Shown here one piece after another: positions 52,113 through 60,487 of a stretch of 64,000 bases of DNA (positions within the stretch are counted from its first letter, which is position 1; each line of letters begins with the position of its first letter). Origin of the DNA: Streptomyces sp. AC555_RSS877 (GTDB lineage: Bacteria; Actinomycetota; Actinomycetes; Streptomycetales; Streptomycetaceae); assembly GCF_019049245.1 (NCBI RefSeq), contig NZ_JAGMUK010000049.1:43544-107543 (forward strand). Direction: 5' to 3'. The translations under genes were made by a program, and so were the position numbers. The notes beneath the pieces were generated by a model that searched no databases, was not told the origin of the DNA, and worked only from the letters and a program-made list of their open reading frames with translations.

Positions 52113-52883
52113 CTACGGGGAGGCCAGTTTCCGCAGGAGCACCGCGGAGACCGGCGTGGGCAGGGCACGCAGGGTGCGGGCCAGCGCCGCTGTGGGCCAG
52201 GGGAAGTACGCCTGCGCCGGTTCCTTCTCCAGGGCGCGTACGACGTGCCGGGCCGCCTGCTCCTGGCTGATCTGGAACGGCTTGGGCAGGCCGTCCTCGC
52301 TGATGCGCTCGGTGGCGACGAAGCCGGGGTGGATCGTCGTGAAGCGGATGCCCCGGGGTGCCAGTTCGACGCGCGCGGCATCGATGAGCGTGCGCGCGGC
52401 CGCCTTCGCCGCCGAGTACGGTCCCTGGCGAGGGATGCCCAGCAGCCCTGCCAGCGAGCTGGTGTGGGCGATCAGCCCTCCGTCCTTCTGGCTTCCCATC
52501 TGCCCGATCAGCGGGATGAGGTAGTTGACGACGACGTCGTAGTTCAGCGCCATGATCCGTGAGACATCGTCCACGGTGACCTGGTCCATGGACATGTCCG
52601 GTCCCTGGCCGGCGTTGAGCAGCGCTATGTCGATGGACCCGTACTCCGCCGCCACGGCCGCAACGACGTCTGCGGCAGCCCGTGGATCCAGGGCGTCGGC
52701 GGCGATGTCCAGGCAGTCGCTGCCCGCGGCTCGTATCTCGCGCGCGACGGCGGCCAGCTCGGGAGCGCGCCGTGCGGTGATGACGAATCGGTTGCCACCG
52801 GAGGCGAGGCGGCGCGCCACCTCGGCGCCGATGCCCGACGAGGCGCCGACAATCAGGATGGTTCTGCCGATGATGCGCGCCAT
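52113..52883 (-). CDS. Short-chain dehydrogenase/reductase
   Basis: 256 residues from ATG 52883. Cofactor motif GASSGIGAE (about residues 11-19), NAG in LLNAGQG, catalytic Ser in HTSSLAG and YSAAK as the YxxxK pair. The C-terminal tail (ALARTLRALPTPVSAVLLRKL) is longer than in minimal SDRs and may contact the membrane. Substrate unknown. It is divergent from the PAS-SpoIIE gene. Confidence 0.88.
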   Translation of the reverse strand: MARIIGRTILIVGASSGIGAEVARRLASGGNRFVITARRAPELAAVAREIRAAGSDCLDIAADALDPRAAADVVAAVAAEYGSIDIALLNAGQGPDMSMDQVTVDDVSRIMALNYDVVVNYLIPLIGQMGSQKDGGLIAHTSSLAGLLGIPRQGPYSAAKAAARTLIDAARVELAPRGIRFTTIHPGFVATERISEDGLPKPFQISQEQAARHVVRALEKEPAQAYFPWPTAALARTLRALPTPVSAVLLRKLASP

Positions 52884-53309
52884 TGCGTTCCATTCGCTCG
52901 AAATCCCGTGCCGCGTCACAGCAGCCACCGGTGTCACAGGCAGTGTCACGTCTCCACGCGGTTCCTGGACACGGTGCCGACAGCCCCGCTGCCCCTGCCG
53001 CGCGGGTCGGTCGTCGCCCCTCCGGCGAAACCGCGTACGCCACGCGCATGCCCGGAAGTCAACACCAGGCCGCCACTGCACCCCGTTCGAGGACTGAGGG
53101 ACAGAACGCGAGTACGCCCACGTCCGGGCGATGCACCAAGCGCACACGTGAGACTTCTGAGTTTCAGATCTCCGCCTCCCCTGGCTCGCTCTACACTCAG
53201 CGCGTGGGGCTTGCTGGCCGCGGAGAGAGCGGTGCCGGACGGGCCCCGTGACGTGTTCGCTCCTATCGTGGAACGGCACAGTGACGCTCGGCGCCGAGGC
53301 AGGCAAAAC
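52884..53309. other. Divergent control region between SDR and PAS-SpoIIE genes
   Basis: 426 bp with no supported gene. It includes the dyad TCTGA-GTT-TCAGA at 53156-53168, about 140 bp before the phosphatase start, a possible operator. No other feature is clear. Confidence 0.4.
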
Positions 53310-54539
53310 ATGAAGGAACCGCACATCGACTATGCGGTGGTCTTCCGGGCTCTGCCCGGCATGGTGGCTCTGCTCACCCCTGACCTGGTGTACGCCGACG
53401 CCAACGACGACTTCCTGCGGCTGGCCGGGCGTACCCGCGAGCAGCTGCTGGGCCGCTACATCTTCGACGTCTTCCCCGAGAACCCGAACGACCCGGCGGC
53501 GGCCGGCATGCGGGAAACCCGGGAGTCGATGCTGCGGGTGGTGGCCACCGGCGAGCGCGACACCATGGCGCTGCTCCGCTACGACATCGAGGATCACCAG
53601 CGGCCCGGGCACTGGCAGGAACACTATTGGAGCCCGGTCAACGCACCCGTCATCGGCCCCGACGGGCAGGTGGCGCTGATCGTGCACCGCGTCGAGGAGA
53701 TCACCGAACTCATCCGCGCCCGCGGCGGCCCGGGCAGAGACAGCCGAGCTCGTGTGCTGGAGGCCGAGCTCTACACCCGCGCCCGCGAACTGCAGGAGGT
53801 CAACGAACGCCTGCGCAAGGCCCACGCCCACGAACGCGAGGTCGCCCTGGCTCTGCAGGCGGCGATGCTGCCCGCCCCCAGGCCCCTCGGTCACCACCAG
53901 GCGGCCGTGCGCTACCAGCCCGCCATCGGCGCCCTGAACGTGTGCGGCGACTGGTACGACCTGGTCGAGCTCACCGGCGGGAGGCTCGCCGTCGCCGTCG
54001 GCGATGTCGTCGGCCACGGCCTCGCCGCCGCCTGCGTCATGGGACAGCTGCGCAGCGCCCTGAGCGCTGCCTGCCGCGTCGCCGCCGGCCCGGCACAGGC
54101 CCTGGACGCTCTCGGCCTGTACGCCCGCTTCGTCGAGGGCGCCGAGTCGGCCACCGCGGCGACGACCTACATCGACTGGAACGACCGCTCCATCACGTAC
54201 AGCAGCGCCGGCCACCCGCCGCCCGCCCTGCTCCATCCCGACGGCACCGTGGTCTTCCTCGACCAGGCCACCGACCCACCGCTCGGCGCCCGGCCCGAAC
54301 CGGTGCCCCGCCCCCAGGTGCGCGCGCCCTTCACCGAAGGGTCCAGCCTGATCCTGTACACCGACGGCCTGATCGAACGCCGTACCGAGGACATCGACAC
54401 CGGTCTCAACCGCCTCGCCGACTCCCTCACCCACCATCGGCACGCCGCCCCCGAGGCCCTGGCCGACGCCCTACTGACGGACCTCCTCCCACCCACCGGC
54501 AACACCGACGACACCGCGCTGATCGTCCTCCGCCTGTAG
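53310..54539 (+). CDS. PAS-domain PP2C/SpoIIE-type phosphatase
   Basis: 409 residues from ATG 53310. N-terminal PAS domain (MVALLTPDLVYADANDDFLRLAG and GRYIFDVFPENP), a short coiled segment (ARELQEVNERLRKAHAHEREVALALQ), then the SpoIIE domain with CGDWYDLVEL, VGDVVGHGLAAA, YSSAGHPPP and LYTDGLIE containing the metal-binding aspartates. Such proteins dephosphorylate STAS anti-anti-sigma factors in response to a ligand or redox cue. It may functionally pair with anti-sigma ATPases such as the one at 5841, but no direct link is seen. Confidence 0.9.
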   Translation: MKEPHIDYAVVFRALPGMVALLTPDLVYADANDDFLRLAGRTREQLLGRYIFDVFPENPNDPAAAGMRETRESMLRVVATGERDTMALLRYDIEDHQRPGHWQEHYWSPVNAPVIGPDGQVALIVHRVEEITELIRARGGPGRDSRARVLEAELYTRARELQEVNERLRKAHAHEREVALALQAAMLPAPRPLGHHQAAVRYQPAIGALNVCGDWYDLVELTGGRLAVAVGDVVGHGLAAACVMGQLRSALSAACRVAAGPAQALDALGLYARFVEGAESATAATTYIDWNDRSITYSSAGHPPPALLHPDGTVVFLDQATDPPLGARPEPVPRPQVRAPFTEGSSLILYTDGLIERRTEDIDTGLNRLADSLTHHRHAAPEALADALLTDLLPPTGNTDDTALIVLRL

Positions 54540-54702
54540 CCCGAACCCACTCGGCGGCCCGCGGCAGGAGGAGCCGTGGGAAAGCGCCGGCGAGCGGAGC
54601 GGTACGGAGCCGGTGCCCGCGTCCCCCGGCCTTGTCATGGTCGAGCGCGACGGTCGCCGAGGCCGCGGTCGCCTGCCTCGATCCCAGCCGTGGTTGGCCC
54701 GA

Positions 54703-55170
54703 CTAACCTACGGTGCTGCCGGTGTTCCGGATCATCTGCTGGAGCACCTTCAGAGTGGTGACGTAGTCGGCGTCGTCGATGCCCCGGTGGATCTGGTCGC
54801 GGATTGCCGGCGCGTGCTGCTTGAGACCGGCACGAGCCTCGTCCCCCGCCGAGGTGATCCACAGCCGTCCCTCGCCGTCACGGCTGAGCCAGCCTCGCTC
54901 CAGCAGGACTTCCGCCTCAGCTCCCAGATCGTCCTCCGGCCTGATGTAGGAGTTCATGGACTGCTTGAGTTCGGGAATGGTCATACCGTGGCCGTCGGAT
55001 GACAGGTCGTTCTTCGACAGGTTGCGCAGCAGCCAGTACTGAGGCTGGGTGAAGCCGTGCTCAGCCTGCCGGGCACGGGTGAACGCGATGAGGGCTTCAT
55101 AGGCCATGCCGGTCCAGTACGCAGCAGGCTGTGCGGAGAGCTCGGTGTCGGAGGCGTGTTCTGTCCGCAT
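54703..55170 (-). CDS. MarR-family winged-helix regulator
   Basis: 155 residues from ATG 55170 with GAGGG 8 nt upstream. The helix-turn-helix region reads QPQYWLLRNLSKNDLSSDGHGMTIPELKQSM, followed by LLERGWLSRDGEGRLWIT for the recognition/wing part, and helices for dimerisation. Ten copies of a 7-bp repeat lie 24 bp upstream of the start codon, in the promoter or 5' leader. This could make its expression variable. Confidence 0.78.
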   Translation of the reverse strand: MRTEHASDTELSAQPAAYWTGMAYEALIAFTRARQAEHGFTQPQYWLLRNLSKNDLSSDGHGMTIPELKQSMNSYIRPEDDLGAEAEVLLERGWLSRDGEGRLWITSAGDEARAGLKQHAPAIRDQIHRGIDDADYVTTLKVLQQMIRNTGSTVG

Positions 55171-55194
55171 GTGCGGTCCCTCGTCTCGGTGATC

Positions 55195-55264
55195 GCTGAT
55201 GGCTGATGGCTGATGGCTGATGGCTGATGGCTGATGGCTGATGGCTGATGGCTGATGGCTGATG
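55195..55264. repeat. Ten perfect tandem copies of GCTGATG
   Basis: 70 bp of a 7-bp unit with no divergence between copies, followed by GC. It lies 24 bp beyond the start codon of the MarR gene on the gene's upstream side. A 7-bp unit is not a multiple of three, so slippage would change spacing rather than preserve a reading frame. It is too short-period for CRISPR. Confidence 0.95.
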
Positions 55265-55426
55265 GCAGCACCGTAGAACCTGAAGTCAGGTTGAGGGCAA
55301 GGCTGCGGCTCGGGCAGCCTCGCTGCGGGAACCTTGACGCCCGCACGGCAACGAGGCGGCATGTGACCGCAGTTCCGCGATGACTGCGGCTGGAGAAGGG
55401 CGCGGACTGTGCGGTTGGATGACCCG

Positions 55427-55693
55427 ATGGATCGTATCGAGGCTGAGCTGTTCACGGACCGGGGAAATGACGCGGTCATCCGTCTGCCCCCGCGCAATTT
55501 TCCCGGCGTGCTGATCCAGGGCGATTCCCTGGCGATCATCCGCACCGACGTGGCCGAGATCCTGGAAGCCTGCGATCACGGCGACTTGGGCGCGGCTCGA
55601 GAGACTGCGGCCATCCTCCTCTCCGACCTTGACGACCTGTTGGCTCGCTACGCCACCGCCCTGGAAGCACACGGCATCCCCCTCCCCTACTGA
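55427..55693 (+). CDS. Small conserved protein, DUF6959-like
   Basis: 88 residues from ATG 55427 (MDRIEAELFTDRGNDAV). I prefer this to GTG 55409 because relatives begin with MxRIEAEL. It contains LPPRNFPGVLIQGDSLAIIRTDVAEI, a conserved block of this small family. No known function. Helical C-terminus. Confidence 0.75.
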   Translation: MDRIEAELFTDRGNDAVIRLPPRNFPGVLIQGDSLAIIRTDVAEILEACDHGDLGAARETAAILLSDLDDLLARYATALEAHGIPLPY

Positions 55694-55797
55694 CCGGCGG
55701 ACACTGGTCTCCAGGTTCCCGACCGTCTCGAACGCCGACTGCCGACTGCCGACGTGCACGAAGTAATCGTGGGCCAAGTAGTCGTGGTCCAGGCAGG

Positions 55798-57333
55798 ATG
55801 CCCTCTGTGAATCACGTCCTGTGCGGGCTCGCTGCCAATACGGCCCTGCCGTCCTACCTCGTCGACCGGCTGATCGCGATCGCGGACGCCGACATTGCCG
55901 TGCACCTCGCCGGTCGTCCGGACCTCGGCCACGCGCAGGCGGTTGCGCTGCTCTCGCGCGTCGAGGAGAGCGGTGTGCAGCTCGCGTACCAAGGGCTGTT
56001 GACCGCCGCCGACGTCGATCCTGCGGCACAGCCGGACGCCGCTCTCGCCTTGCTCGACGAGCGCGCCGGCAGCCCGGAGTGGGCGCGTCTCCTCGTGACG
56101 GATCCGCTCTCGGAGCGCCGGGAGAAGCTGGCCGGCTGTTCCGCTCTCCCGGCCGATGTGGTGGAGGCACTCGCCACGGACGGGGACGTACGCGTTGTCG
56201 CGGAGCTCGCGTTGTGGACCACACCGGAAGTGGCCGCCGGGCTTGCCGGGCATCCGCATGCCGAGGTCCGCCGCGCGGTTGCCGCCAACGAGGCGACTCC
56301 TCCGGACGTACTCACGGCGCTCCTCACCGGCGAGGGGCTGCCTCCGGCGCGGCGATACCTGGTCTGTGACCATGAAGCGACGCCGTTCGTGCACGAGCCG
56401 CAATGCCCGTGGCCCGACTGCCAGTTGGTGTCAGGCGCCTCCTGCGACGGGTCCCACGAGTCCACCCTGCACGCCATACAGGAGGCGGCGCTGCGGAACC
56501 CGTCGACACCCGCGGAAGCCGTCGTCGGTTTCGCGGACCATCCTTCGGTGCTCGTTCGTTGGGCGCTCCCCGCCCGCCTTGATCTGCCCCCGGAGGTGTA
56601 CCGGCGGCTGGCCGCAGACCCGGTTCCCGGCATCCGAGCAGACCTCGCGGAGAATCCCGCGATCGACGACGCCCTCATCCGCACACTGGCCGACGACCGC
56701 GGCAACGACGTGCAGCGCAGGCTCGCGCACAACCCACGGGTGCCGCTCGATGTACTCACCCGCCTGGCCGGCGCGGCCAGGATCGGCGCCACGCTGCTGC
56801 CCCGGATCGCCGCCGCATCTCCTGCCGAGGTCCAGATGCTGGCTCAGTCGCCGGACCCGGCCGCCCGCATGCTCCTGGCCCAACGGCGCGATCTGCCGTC
56901 TGCGATCCGTGACGCGCTGGCCGGCGACTCCGACACGAAGGTGGTCAAGGGCATCGCTCCGCACCGGGGCCTCACCGAAGCACAGTTGCGCGCCATGGTC
57001 GACCGCCACGGAGTCCGGGTCCTTGCCAAGGTGGCGTGCAACCCGGACGCGAGTCCGGCGCTGCTGGAGGACCTGACCCGGCACGAACCATCAGCGCAGA
57101 AGGCGCTTCGCGAGATCGCCCGGCACCGAAACGCGACGGCCCAGGCCCTGCTCGCCTGCTTGGCGGACAGACAGGCAAGGCCCTGGGCCGCCGGCCATCC
57201 GGCACTCCCGCCGCCGGTCATCGTGGAACTGCTCACCGACGCCGACTGGCAGGTGGCGGAAGCAGCAGCAGCCAACCCGTCGCTGCCGCTTTCCGTGATG
57301 ACGGATCTCGTGCCCCAACGGCAAGCGCCTTGA
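55798..57333 (+). CDS. Leucine-rich-repeat-variant (LRV) protein
   Basis: 511 residues of repeated ~24-residue units built on PAEVVxxLAxDxxxxVRxxxAxNP (for example ALPADVVEALATDGDVRVVAE and RVPLDVLTRLAG), typical of LRV/HEAT-like solenoids. A Cys cluster near residues 190-215 (CDHEATPFVHEPQCPWPDC ... ASCDGSH) could bind metal, as LRV proteins can hold an iron-sulfur cluster. It is probably a protein-binding scaffold. Confidence 0.82.
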   Translation: MPSVNHVLCGLAANTALPSYLVDRLIAIADADIAVHLAGRPDLGHAQAVALLSRVEESGVQLAYQGLLTAADVDPAAQPDAALALLDERAGSPEWARLLVTDPLSERREKLAGCSALPADVVEALATDGDVRVVAELALWTTPEVAAGLAGHPHAEVRRAVAANEATPPDVLTALLTGEGLPPARRYLVCDHEATPFVHEPQCPWPDCQLVSGASCDGSHESTLHAIQEAALRNPSTPAEAVVGFADHPSVLVRWALPARLDLPPEVYRRLAADPVPGIRADLAENPAIDDALIRTLADDRGNDVQRRLAHNPRVPLDVLTRLAGAARIGATLLPRIAAASPAEVQMLAQSPDPAARMLLAQRRDLPSAIRDALAGDSDTKVVKGIAPHRGLTEAQLRAMVDRHGVRVLAKVACNPDASPALLEDLTRHEPSAQKALREIARHRNATAQALLACLADRQARPWAAGHPALPPPVIVELLTDADWQVAEAAAANPSLPLSVMTDLVPQRQAP

Positions 57334-57382
57334 GATGACATCGAACGCTTTCGAAGTCCGAGTCCCGAGAGTGCCGCTGCTG

Positions 57383-57907
57383 CTAGGCCGTGCTCGGCGC
57401 CGCCGTCGGGCCGATACCCCGCAGTTGCTGGATCATCCCGCCGAGCTTGTTGCGGAACTGCTCCAGCATCTCCGGCTCTTTCGCGCTGACGATCCAGCGG
57501 GAGCCGACCAGGTACTTGCCCCCGTAGACGGCGGCGGACTCCAGCCAAGCCTGCTTGTACCGCTCCTCGGGGAAGGTGGTGATGAGGTAGTCGACCTTCG
57601 GCGTGTGGCACAGTCCCTGGCGCAGTTCATCCGCCTCGATGCGGATCTTGGCCTTGCAGCCGGTCAAAGAAGCGATCACCTCGACCTGCGCCGGGGCCAC
57701 CACACCAGCCGCCGGGGCGGCGGAGACCTCCGACGGCTTGCCGCTCGCCGAAGTGTTGTCCTCATCGCCACCGCTGCAGGCCGTGGCAAGGGGAAGAAGA
57801 GCCAGGCTTGCGGCCAGCGCGGCACCGCGTGTGAGGCGGGCCGTGGGCAGACTACGGCCGGTGCGTCCTCGCCGTGGCTGCTGTGAGTGCTCGGGGTGCT
57901 GTGGCAC
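57383..57907 (-). CDS. Lipoprotein of unknown function
   Basis: 174 residues from GTG 57907, supported by GGAGAGG just upstream; ATG 57943 is an alternative. A signal with lipobox ATAC (C44) follows a basic N-terminus. The mature part contains two cysteines (GCKAKI, GLCHTP) and a WIVSAKEPEMLEQFRNKLGG segment. No named family. Confidence 0.72.
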   Translation of the reverse strand: MPQHPEHSQQPRRGRTGRSLPTARLTRGAALAASLALLPLATACSGGDEDNTSASGKPSEVSAAPAAGVVAPAQVEVIASLTGCKAKIRIEADELRQGLCHTPKVDYLITTFPEERYKQAWLESAAVYGGKYLVGSRWIVSAKEPEMLEQFRNKLGGMIQQLRGIGPTAAPSTA

Positions 57908-58215
57908 GTACCTCTCCGTGTCCGGGTTTGTTCCTGCTCGCATGAGCGGCTCGTGTACGACAAGGGGTACGAGTGAACGCCGGGGGCTGTTCATCCGCAG
58001 CATTGGATTCGGGAGCAGTGCGAACTCGACGCCCGTCTTCACGGGCGGGCGGCGGCGGCGCGGTCGACCGCGGCATCTCCCGACGGATACGGGCGGCGGT
58101 GCGGTCGACCCGTGGCACCTCCCAGCACCACGTCATCGGGGGTGCGCAGAGTTGCGACAGTCCTCAGGCCGGACGGCCATGCTCCGCCACGGCGCGGGCG
58201 CGACGACACGTCGCC

Positions 58216-59196
58216 TCACATGGTGATGACGATCTTGCCGCGTGCGTGGCCCTGCTCCAGATGCCGGATGGCTTCCGGAACCTCGCCCAGCGAGTACGTC
58301 CTCTCGATGACCGGCGTGACCTGGCCGGCCTCAATGAGCTGTGTCAGGAACTCAAGGTCCGCGCTGCGTTCCGCGGACATCAGGCCGCGCAACTTCTGCT
58401 TGGTGAACGGCGACAGGACCATCGCCTGCAGGGTGCGGTCCACACCCTGCAGCCATCGCCCGTCCCCCTCGCCGCCCACCAGGACAAGGGTTCCGTCCGG
58501 GGTGAGGGCGCGTCGGAGGAGGGACAAGGGGCGGTTGCCCGCGGTGTCGAGGACGAGGTCGTAGCGGCGGGCCCCGTCCGTGAAGTCCGTGAAGTTCTCG
58601 AGGGTGTAGTCGATGACGTCGTCCGCGCCGATCGACCGGACCAGTTCCGTCTTCGTCGTACTGCACAGGCCCGTGACGTCCGCCCCGAAGGCCTTGGCCA
58701 ACTGCACGGCGTACGTACCTATGCCTCCTGCCGCGCCGATGACCAGGACCTTGTGCCCTGGCCGGACCTTTCCCCTGTCGCGAAGGCCCTGGAGGGCGGC
58801 AAAGGCAGCGATGGGAACGGCCGCCGCCTGCTCGAACGTGAGGTTGGCCGGCTTCGGTGCCAGCCTGTCGTGCCGACCACTCGCGTATTCGGCGAAGGAG
58901 CCGTCGCAGACGCCGTACACCTCGTCGCCCGGACGGAAGCGCGTCACGTTCGTGCCGACCGCCTCGACCCGTCCCGCGACATCCAGGCCGCGGACGCGGT
59001 TCTTGGGCGCGCGCAGGCCGTATCCCATCAGACGCATCAGGTAGGGCAGGCCCGTCATGCAGTGCCAGTCGGCCGGGTTCACTCCTGCCGCGAGCACCTG
59101 CACGAGCACGTCGTCGGGGCCGGGCTCCGGCTTGTCGATGTCCCTGAGTTCCAGGACTTCCGCCGGGCCGTACGTGTCCTGAACAACTGCCTTCAT
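58216..59196 (-). CDS. NAD(P)-dependent zinc-less alcohol dehydrogenase/quinone oxidoreductase
   Basis: 326 residues of the medium-chain dehydrogenase fold: GPAEVLELRDIDKPEPGPDDVLVQV at the N-terminus and AAGGIGTYAVQLAKAFGADV as the NADPH site. It lacks the zinc ligands of classical alcohol dehydrogenases, so quinone or enone reduction is likely. It overlaps the XRE gene by 4 nt and is the last gene of a three-gene operon. Confidence 0.88.
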   Translation of the reverse strand: MKAVVQDTYGPAEVLELRDIDKPEPGPDDVLVQVLAAGVNPADWHCMTGLPYLMRLMGYGLRAPKNRVRGLDVAGRVEAVGTNVTRFRPGDEVYGVCDGSFAEYASGRHDRLAPKPANLTFEQAAAVPIAAFAALQGLRDRGKVRPGHKVLVIGAAGGIGTYAVQLAKAFGADVTGLCSTTKTELVRSIGADDVIDYTLENFTDFTDGARRYDLVLDTAGNRPLSLLRRALTPDGTLVLVGGEGDGRWLQGVDRTLQAMVLSPFTKQKLRGLMSAERSADLEFLTQLIEAGQVTPVIERTYSLGEVPEAIRHLEQGHARGKIVITM

Positions 59197-59444
59197 GGTG
59201 TCTCCTCTTCGTGGTCCGAGTACTGGAACACGTCGTCCAGCGGGACTTGGAACACCTTGGCGATCTGAAATGCCATTTCCAGGGAGGGCGAATAGCGGCC
59301 CTGCTCGATGGCGATGACGGTTTGGCGGGATACACCGATCAGGTCCGCCAATTGCGCCTGGGTCATTTCTCCGTGCGTGAATCGGAGGGAACGGATCGAG
59401 TTCGTGACTCGGGTGGTGGGCTTGGGCTTCGACTTGGGTTTCAC
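59193..59444 (-). CDS. XRE-family helix-turn-helix regulator
   Basis: 83 residues from GTG 59444, overlapping the membrane-protein stop by 4 nt and the oxidoreductase start by 4 nt. The HTH reads MTQAQLADLIGVSRQTVIAIEQGRYSPSLEMAFQIAKVF, the standard XRE core (residues about 28-66). It likely represses its own operon through the palindromes at 59877-59917. Confidence 0.9.
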   Translation of the reverse strand: MKPKSKPKPTTRVTNSIRSLRFTHGEMTQAQLADLIGVSRQTVIAIEQGRYSPSLEMAFQIAKVFQVPLDDVFQYSDHEEETP

Positions 59445-59869
59445 CACGGCTGGAAGCCCCGGCGGTAGGCGACGATCCTGGCGGCGGACCCGAGGATCGC
59501 GGACAGGACGAACGCCAGGTAGATGGTGTTGGAGATCCAGAAGTGGTCCAGCTCGGCCATCGACATGCCGAGGGCCGACACTCCGCCCACGACGAGGAAC
59601 GACTGGCCGATGTATTCGCCGAACCGAATGATTTCCTTGTCGCGCTGGTCCTTCTTGCGGGCGTCTTTCGGCGAGAACGTCGCGACGAGGACGTGCAGCA
59701 CGATCGACGCGGCTATCGAGGCACCGACAGCCCACAGCATCGTCGACACGTACGCCACGTCGGCGAGGGGAACGCCTCCCGCCCGCCCAAGAATGACGGC
59801 GCCGTAACCCGCATATGTGCCGATCGCGAGGACCGCCATGATCCACGCGCTCTTCTCTTCGAATGGCAT
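59441..59869 (-). CDS. Four-span membrane protein, first gene of XRE operon
   Basis: 142 residues. I choose ATG 59869 because a consensus promoter places its A at +1. The ATG at 59896 lies inside the -35/-10 spacer and is unlikely. It opens MPFEEKSAWIMAVLAIG and contains four hydrophobic segments. No known function; membrane proteins paired with XRE regulators of this type are common in actinobacteria. Confidence 0.8.
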   Translation of the reverse strand: MPFEEKSAWIMAVLAIGTYAGYGAVILGRAGGVPLADVAYVSTMLWAVGASIAASIVLHVLVATFSPKDARKKDQRDKEIIRFGEYIGQSFLVVGGVSALGMSMAELDHFWISNTIYLAFVLSAILGSAARIVAYRRGFQPW

Positions 59870-59875
59870 ACCGTG

Positions 59876-59904
59876 AATGTAAAGCAACATTGACATGGTG
59901 TCAA
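59876..59904 (-). promoter_or_regulatory. Consensus promoter of the membrane protein-XRE-oxidoreductase operon
   Basis: On the minus strand TTGACA (59899-59904), a 17-bp spacer, then TACATT (59876-59881), followed by 6 bp and the ATG. The spacing is ideal for a housekeeping sigma factor and implies a leaderless mRNA. Confidence 0.7.
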
Positions 59905-59917
59905 GATTTCTTTACAT
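59877..59917. promoter_or_regulatory. Nested palindromes over the operon promoter
   Basis: Outer arms ATGTAAAG/CTTTACAT (59877-59884 and 59910-59917) and an inner TTGACA-TGG-TGTCAA (59890-59904) share the promoter. This gives two dyads for the XRE protein. Confidence 0.65.
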
Positions 59918-59940
59918 GACCGAGCGAGCGTGCTGGCTGG

Positions 59941-60438
59941 TCACCCGTGGCGCGGTGCCGACTCCTGCCGATACGCGGCTGCGATCCGCTCCCGGAACGG
60001 GCGGCGGCGTACCGCGTCCGCGACCTCCGTCAGCAGCTCCGCCAGCGGCATCGAGAGTTCCGCGTCCAACTCGGCCATCGCCGCCACCGTCGCGTCCCAC
60101 TCCGCCTTGATCTGCGGCACTAGAGCATGAGCCTTGGGCGTGAGCTCGATCAGCCGACGGCGGGCGTCCAGCGGATCCGGGGTGTGGGTGACCAGGCCGG
60201 CGCGGGCCATCTGGGCCGCCGTCTGGCTTGCGGCCGAGTGCGTCACACCCACCGCCGCGGCCAGGTCGCGGACCGGCAGCGGGCCTTCGGACAGGAGAGC
60301 CCGTACGACCGGGGAGAAGCGGGGCCGGTACTCGGCGAGGTCCAGCTCCTCGTAGACCTGGGCCACGTCACCGTCGAGCAGTTCGAGGACATGGCGGAGC
60401 AGGGCGCCTACGGCGGCCGGGTCCGGATGATGCTTCAT
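59941..60438 (-). CDS. MarR-family regulator
   Basis: 165 residues. The wHTH is RFSPVVRALLSEGPLPVRDLAAAVGVTHSAASQTAAQMARAGLV followed by DPLDARRRLIELT, the standard MarR wing. It is divergent from the proline iminopeptidase gene with a near-perfect palindrome between them. Confidence 0.88.
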   Translation of the reverse strand: MKHHPDPAAVGALLRHVLELLDGDVAQVYEELDLAEYRPRFSPVVRALLSEGPLPVRDLAAAVGVTHSAASQTAAQMARAGLVTHTPDPLDARRRLIELTPKAHALVPQIKAEWDATVAAMAELDAELSMPLAELLTEVADAVRRRPFRERIAAAYRQESAPRHG

Positions 60439-60445
60439 GCGGCTA

Positions 60446-60465
60446 ATCTAACAGCACTGTCAGAT
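60446..60465. promoter_or_regulatory. MarR operator-like palindrome
   Basis: ATCTAACAG-CA-CTGTCAGAT has 9-bp arms with one mismatch. It lies in the 49-bp divergent interval and ends 22 bp before the iminopeptidase start. Confidence 0.6.
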
Positions 60466-60487
60466 ATGAGAAGGGTGGTGCGTCTCA

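Noticed and set aside
52908..53309. N-terminal extension of the PAS-SpoIIE phosphatase
   Set aside because: The extra residues are Arg/Pro-rich with no domain, and ATG 53310 directly precedes the PAS fold.
55195..55264. Tandem repeat as a CRISPR array
   Set aside because: The unit is 7 bp with no spacers; it is a simple sequence repeat.
59870..59896. ATG 59896 as start of the four-span membrane protein
   Set aside because: It lies inside the spacer of a consensus promoter whose expected start point is the ATG at 59869.
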